Of a stretch of 9,167 bases of DNA, positions 6,480-9,167 are shown one piece after another. The notes under the pieces were generated by a model. It did not search any database and was not told the origin of the DNA. It worked only from the letters and a program-made list of their open reading frames with translations. The position numbers and the translations under genes are program-made. This DNA is from Nocardioides sp. GTDB lineage: Bacteria > Actinomycetota > Actinomycetes > Propionibacteriales > Nocardioidaceae. Position 1 is the first letter of the stretch, and every line of letters starts with the position of its first letter. Where the stretch lies: contig DOWL01000132.1 of assembly GCA_003519585.1 (NCBI GenBank), positions 1 through 9,167 on the forward strand, given 5' to 3'.

Positions 6480-7511
6480 GTGGCCACCTGGTTCGACGAG
6501 TCTCGGCTCGACGACGAGCGCGCCCTAGCGCTCTTCGACCCACCACTGCGACACCTCGCTGAATCCGGCGCTCGCGTCCGCCGCGAGGCGGGTGAGGCGG
6601 AGACGGCACTCGAGGAGGCCGTCGACCGGACCCGCGAGCAGCCGCGTCCGCGGGCGGTGATCGCGGCGGGCCCCGACTCGCGGCTGCTGCGTGCGGTGCT
6701 CGAGCCGTGGTGTCCGGTGCCGTTCGTGGCCTGGCCCGGCCCCGCGCTGCCGGGCTGGGCGGGCAGCCTCGACCTGGTGGTGGTGCTCGCGCCCGACGGT
6801 TCCGACTCCGGTACGGCGTCGGGCGTCGCCGAGGCCGTGCGCCGCGGCTGCCAGGTCGTCGTGGCCTGCCCGCCCACGTCGATGGTGGCCGAGCACGCCG
6901 CCGGCCGTTACAGCACGATCCTGCCGACGGCCACCCGCGACCAGCTCGCGACCGCGGTCGTGATGCTGTCCTACCTCGGCCGGGTCCAGCTGGGGCCGGA
7001 GGCCGAGGCCGAGCAGGTGGCCGAGGCGCTCGACGAGGTGGCGATCGCCAGTTCGCCGCACCGTGACCTGGCCGTCAACCCGGCCAAGATGCTCGCGATC
7101 GCGCTGGCCGACGCCAACCCGCTGGTGTGGGGCGGCAGCGTGCTCGCGGCGCGAGCCGCCCGCCGGGTGGCCGAGTCGATCCGCCGGGCGAGCGGCCGGA
7201 CCGCCCTGGCCGGCGACGCCGAGCACCTGCTGCCGGTCATCGAGGCGGCGCGTGAGCGCGACGTCTTCGACGACCCGTTCTCCGGCGGGACCCCCGAGCG
7301 CCGGCCGATGCTCCTGGTCCTCGACGACGACTCGGAGGAGCCGGTGGTCCGCGAACAGCGCGGGCGGCTGCTCGCGGCCGCAGCCTCGCGCGGCGTACGG
7401 GTGGAGACCGTGCGATCGGATGCGCCGAGCGAGGTCGCGCGCTACGCGTCGCTGCTGCTGTCCGGAACGTACGGCGCGGAGTACCTCCGGGTGGCGCTGG
7501 TCGAGGAGTGA
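6480..7511 (+). CDS. SIS-domain protein, TobH/PGI-PMI-like, probably non-catalytic
   Basis: This 343-residue protein has the two-lobe layout of bifunctional phosphoglucose/phosphomannose isomerases. The first SIS lobe (about 57-165) contains LVVVLAPDGSDSGTASG where enzymes have SYSGNTEET. The second lobe opens with NPAKMLAIALADANPLVWGG (200-219) and ends RYASLLLSGTYGAEYLRVAL, the isomerase C-terminal pattern. The segment 233-252 replaces the usual QINENAK...ELNHNE region; by my alignment from memory, Arg236 and Pro252 stand where the catalytic Glu and His would be. It corresponds to the protein called TobH in mycobacteria, next to manB. Isomerase activity is therefore doubtful, and sugar-phosphate sensing or a structural role is possible. 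GTG 6480 is chosen because an in-frame TGA lies just upstream, at 6471; there is no clear Shine-Dalgarno, so it probably relies on coupling to Trm112. Confidence 0.83.
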   Translation: MATWFDESRLDDERALALFDPPLRHLAESGARVRREAGEAETALEEAVDRTREQPRPRAVIAAGPDSRLLRAVLEPWCPVPFVAWPGPALPGWAGSLDLVVVLAPDGSDSGTASGVAEAVRRGCQVVVACPPTSMVAEHAAGRYSTILPTATRDQLATAVVMLSYLGRVQLGPEAEAEQVAEALDEVAIASSPHRDLAVNPAKMLAIALADANPLVWGGSVLAARAARRVAESIRRASGRTALAGDAEHLLPVIEAARERDVFDDPFSGGTPERRPMLLVLDDDSEEPVVREQRGRLLAAAASRGVRVETVRSDAPSEVARYASLLLSGTYGAEYLRVALVEE

Positions 7512-7522
7512 CGGGAGCGTGA

Positions 7523-7548
7523 CTCGGCTCTCATCCTGAGATCCGGAG
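7523..7548 (+). terminator. Imperfect hairpin after the manB operon
   Basis: In the 72-base gap after the SIS gene, CTC-G-GG-C-TCTCA / TCC loop / TGAGA-T-CC-GGAG folds into an imperfect stem with a central TCTCA/TGAGA pairing. It has no following T-tract, which is common for actinobacterial terminators but makes the call weak. It would close the manB-Trm112-SIS operon before the acyltransferase gene. Confidence 0.28.
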
Positions 7549-7583
7549 GTGTCGGAGCACGAGATCGCGGGTAGAAGGCCCAG

Positions 7584-8714
7584 GTGGCCGTCCCCTCCAC
7601 CACGCCGGTCAAGGCGCGCGACCCCTGGTTCGACAACGCCAAGATGGCGCTCGTCCTGCTCGTGGTCGTCGGCCACGCGTGGACTCTGCTCCCCAAGAAC
7701 GGCCTCAACGACCACCTCTACGACTTCCTCTACGCCTGGCACGTGCCGGCGTTCGTGTTCGTCACCGGCTACCTCTCGCGCTCCTTCACCTACGCGCCCT
7801 ACCGGCTCTGGCAGCTGGTCCGCACGGTCGTGGTGCCCTACCTCGTCTTCGAGTGCGCGCTGGCGCTGTTCCGGATCTACGTCGGCGGCGAGCAGCTCCA
7901 GGACCTGTTCCGAGATCCGCACTGGCCGATGTGGTACCTCTCGGCCCTGTTCTTCTGGCGACTCCTGACCCCCGTCTTCAACCACCTTTCGCGGCGCTCC
8001 ACTGGGGTCGCGATCGGCGTAGCGGTCGCCACCTCCCTGATCGCCGGCCTCTATGCCGGCGACACCCTCGACCTGGCTCGGGTCTTGGGGCTGCTGCCGT
8101 TCTTCGTCCTGGGGCTCACGGCCACGCCCGAGCGCCTCGAACGGCTGCGCGAGCCGTGGGTGCGCAACGCTGCCCTCGTGGTGTTCCTGGCCATCGCGGT
8201 GGCCACCACGTGGACCGACACCCTGGCGCAGACCGAGTGGCTCTACTACCGCTCCCAGTACGGCGAGCTCGACGTCGGCGACGGGCGGGCCCTGGTGACC
8301 CGCGCCGTGCTGCTGGTGATCGGCACCCTCGGCGCGTGGTCGTTCCTGGCGCTGATGCCGCGGGCGGGCGGCTGGTTCGCCAAGATGGGCGCGGCCACGC
8401 TCGTGGTCTATCTGTTCCACGGGTTCTTCATCAAGGGAGCCGAGTACGCCGGCTACCCCGGCTGGGCCGCCGACCACGTGGTCATCTCCCTCGCGCTCAC
8501 CACCGTGGCTGCCGCCGCGCTGGCCCTGCTGCTGGCCTGGGGGCCTGTGGCCAAGGTCCTCAACCATGCCGTCGATCCGTTCGGGACCGCCGAGCGGCAC
8601 GTCAAGGAGGCCGTGCAGCTTGCCGACGCGCCCGCCCACGCTGACCGGATCGCCCAGGCGCTCGACGAGGCGGTCGACGAGGCGGTGGCGAAGGAGCCTT
8701 CGGGGGCTCGATAG
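7584..8714 (+). CDS. Acyltransferase 3 family membrane protein (fucose-4-O-acetylase-like)
   Basis: This 376-residue integral membrane protein opens with RDPWFDNAKMALVLLVVVGH (12-31), the first helix of the acyltransferase-3 family; H31 is the conserved, functionally important histidine. Further family features are WHVPAFVFVTGYLSRSF (52-68), PMWYLSALFFWRLLTP (115-130) and VVYLFHGFF near the end of the core. About ten hydrophobic segments are visible. Relatives move acetyl or other acyl groups onto envelope sugars or lipids, and the closest flavour is the COG3594 group; the substrate is unknown. A charged cytosolic tail (about 331-376) carries a short internal repeat. GTG 7584 is chosen because an in-frame TAG lies four codons upstream and the conserved WFDN begins before the first internal Met; AGAAGG (7573-7578) is a fitting ribosome-binding site. 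Confidence 0.88.
   Translation: MAVPSTTPVKARDPWFDNAKMALVLLVVVGHAWTLLPKNGLNDHLYDFLYAWHVPAFVFVTGYLSRSFTYAPYRLWQLVRTVVVPYLVFECALALFRIYVGGEQLQDLFRDPHWPMWYLSALFFWRLLTPVFNHLSRRSTGVAIGVAVATSLIAGLYAGDTLDLARVLGLLPFFVLGLTATPERLERLREPWVRNAALVVFLAIAVATTWTDTLAQTEWLYYRSQYGELDVGDGRALVTRAVLLVIGTLGAWSFLALMPRAGGWFAKMGAATLVVYLFHGFFIKGAEYAGYPGWAADHVVISLALTTVAAAALALLLAWGPVAKVLNHAVDPFGTAERHVKEAVQLADAPAHADRIAQALDEAVDEAVAKEPSGAR
8664..8687 (+). repeat. 12-base tandem duplication in the acyltransferase tail
   Basis: GACGAGGCGGTC is followed directly by GACGAGGCGGTG, two copies differing only at the last base. They encode DEAV-DEAV in the charged C-terminal tail of the acyltransferase. The in-frame unit would let copy number vary without breaking the gene. 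The effect is probably slight. Confidence 0.6.
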
Positions 8715-8717
8715 TGT
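8712..8717 (+). promoter_or_regulatory. Candidate leaderless -10 box for the DUF808 gene
   Basis: TAGTGT (TANNNT) begins with the TAG stop codon of the acyltransferase and ends 6 bases (CCACGC) before the ATG at 8724. The spacing fits leaderless transcription. No Shine-Dalgarno precedes this ATG and no clear -35 is seen, so the DUF808 gene may be transcribed independently although it is only 9 bases downstream. Confidence 0.45.
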
Positions 8718-8723
8718 CCACGC

Positions 8724-9167
8724 ATGAGCGCCGGGCTGTTCGGGCTGTTCGACGACATCGCCACGCTGGCCCGGATGGCGGCCGCGTCGGTCGATGACGT
8801 CGGAGCGGCCGCGGGCCGGGCCAGCGCCAAGGCCGCCGGGGTGGTGGTCGACGACACCGCCGTCACCCCGCAGTACGTCGCCGGAGTGGCCGCGGAGCGC
8901 GAGCTCCCGATCATCCGCAAGATCGCGATCGGCTCGCTGCGCAACAAGATCCTGTTCATCCTGCCCGCGGCGCTGCTGCTCAGCCAGTTCCTGCCGTGGC
9001 TGCTCGCGCCGATCCTGATGGTCGGCGGCACCTACCTCTGCTATGAGGGTGCCGAGAAGGTCTGGGAGCGGCTCCGCGGCCACGACGAGCAGCACCTGGC
9101 GGTGGAGCAAGGACCGGACGCCGAGGGTTCGATGGTCTCGAGTGCGATCCGCACCGACTTCATCCTC
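8724..9167 (+). CDS. DUF808 family inner-membrane protein (YedI-like), 3' end outside window
   Basis: The first 148 residues are visible and the frame is open to the window edge. The start, MSAGLFGLFDDIATLARMAA, is the DUF808 signature opening. VVVDDTAVTPQYVAGV (40-55), ERELPIIRKIAIGSLRNK (58-75) and LMVGGTYLCYEGAEKVWE (98-115) continue the family pattern. A basic stretch leads into hydrophobic helices at about 77-106. Full members (E. coli YedI type) run near 300 residues with several membrane helices, so about half is missing here. The function of the family is unknown. The gene follows the acyltransferase by 9 bases, with a TANNNT box spanning the junction. Nothing in the visible half ties it to mannose metabolism, so it may simply be an adjacent gene. 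Confidence 0.9.
   Translation, partial: MSAGLFGLFDDIATLARMAAASVDDVGAAAGRASAKAAGVVVDDTAVTPQYVAGVAAERELPIIRKIAIGSLRNKILFILPAALLLSQFLPWLLAPILMVGGTYLCYEGAEKVWERLRGHDEQHLAVEQGPDAEGSMVSSAIRTDFIL

Noticed and set aside
6525..9110. An 861-codon open frame on the minus strand spanning four plus-strand genes
   Set aside because: It is a shadow of strong GC bias at codon positions: the translation is low-complexity and rich in R, G, Q, H and D, matches no family, and the plus-strand genes beneath carry clear family motifs.

Overview
This is a high-GC (about 70%) actinobacterial chromosomal window. Codon third positions are mostly G or C, GTG starts are common, and leaderless promoters of the TANNNT type recur. 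The gene order (glycosyltransferase, DUF5719, 'metallopeptidase', DUF3499, phosphomannomutase, Trm112-like, SIS/TobH-like) is the conserved actinobacterial mannose-metabolism and cell-envelope neighbourhood. Protein flavour suggests Nocardioidaceae/Propionibacteriales, but that placement is inference. I see no mobile elements, CRISPR arrays, tRNA or rRNA genes.

Layout: bases 1-3917 hold two plus-strand envelope genes. The first is the 3' part of a large fused family-2 glycosyltransferase/multi-pass membrane protein. A DUF5719 secreted or anchored protein follows, coupled by a 4-base ATGA overlap. A short convergent junction (3918-3923) separates them from a minus-strand gene (3924-4364) of the zincin-like 'metallopeptidase family', which has only one histidine and cannot carry HExxH. 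Bases 4365-4469 form a divergent control region with two back-to-back leaderless-type promoters. One faces the metallopeptidase-like gene. The other faces DUF3499 and reads first through a candidate 24-codon ORF whose stop overlaps the DUF3499 start.

From 4864 to 7511 a tight operon encodes phosphomannomutase/phosphoglucomutase (ManB), a Trm112-like zinc protein and an SIS-domain protein of the PGI/PMI fold that appears to lack the usual catalytic pair. After a 72-base gap come an acyltransferase-3 family membrane protein (7584-8714) and the 5' part of a DUF808 membrane protein (8724 to the window edge), which appears to have its own leaderless promoter inside the preceding stop codon.

Together the genes suggest supply of mannose-1-phosphate for GDP-mannose and glycan synthesis (ManB, perhaps the SIS protein). 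Next to this are machinery that could build or modify an envelope polysaccharide (GT2 fusion, DUF5719, acyltransferase) and several conserved proteins of unknown function. The most unusual points are the pseudo-metallopeptidase, the likely non-catalytic SIS protein, the coupled leaderless small ORF, and the recurrence of leaderless promoter architecture at four starts.
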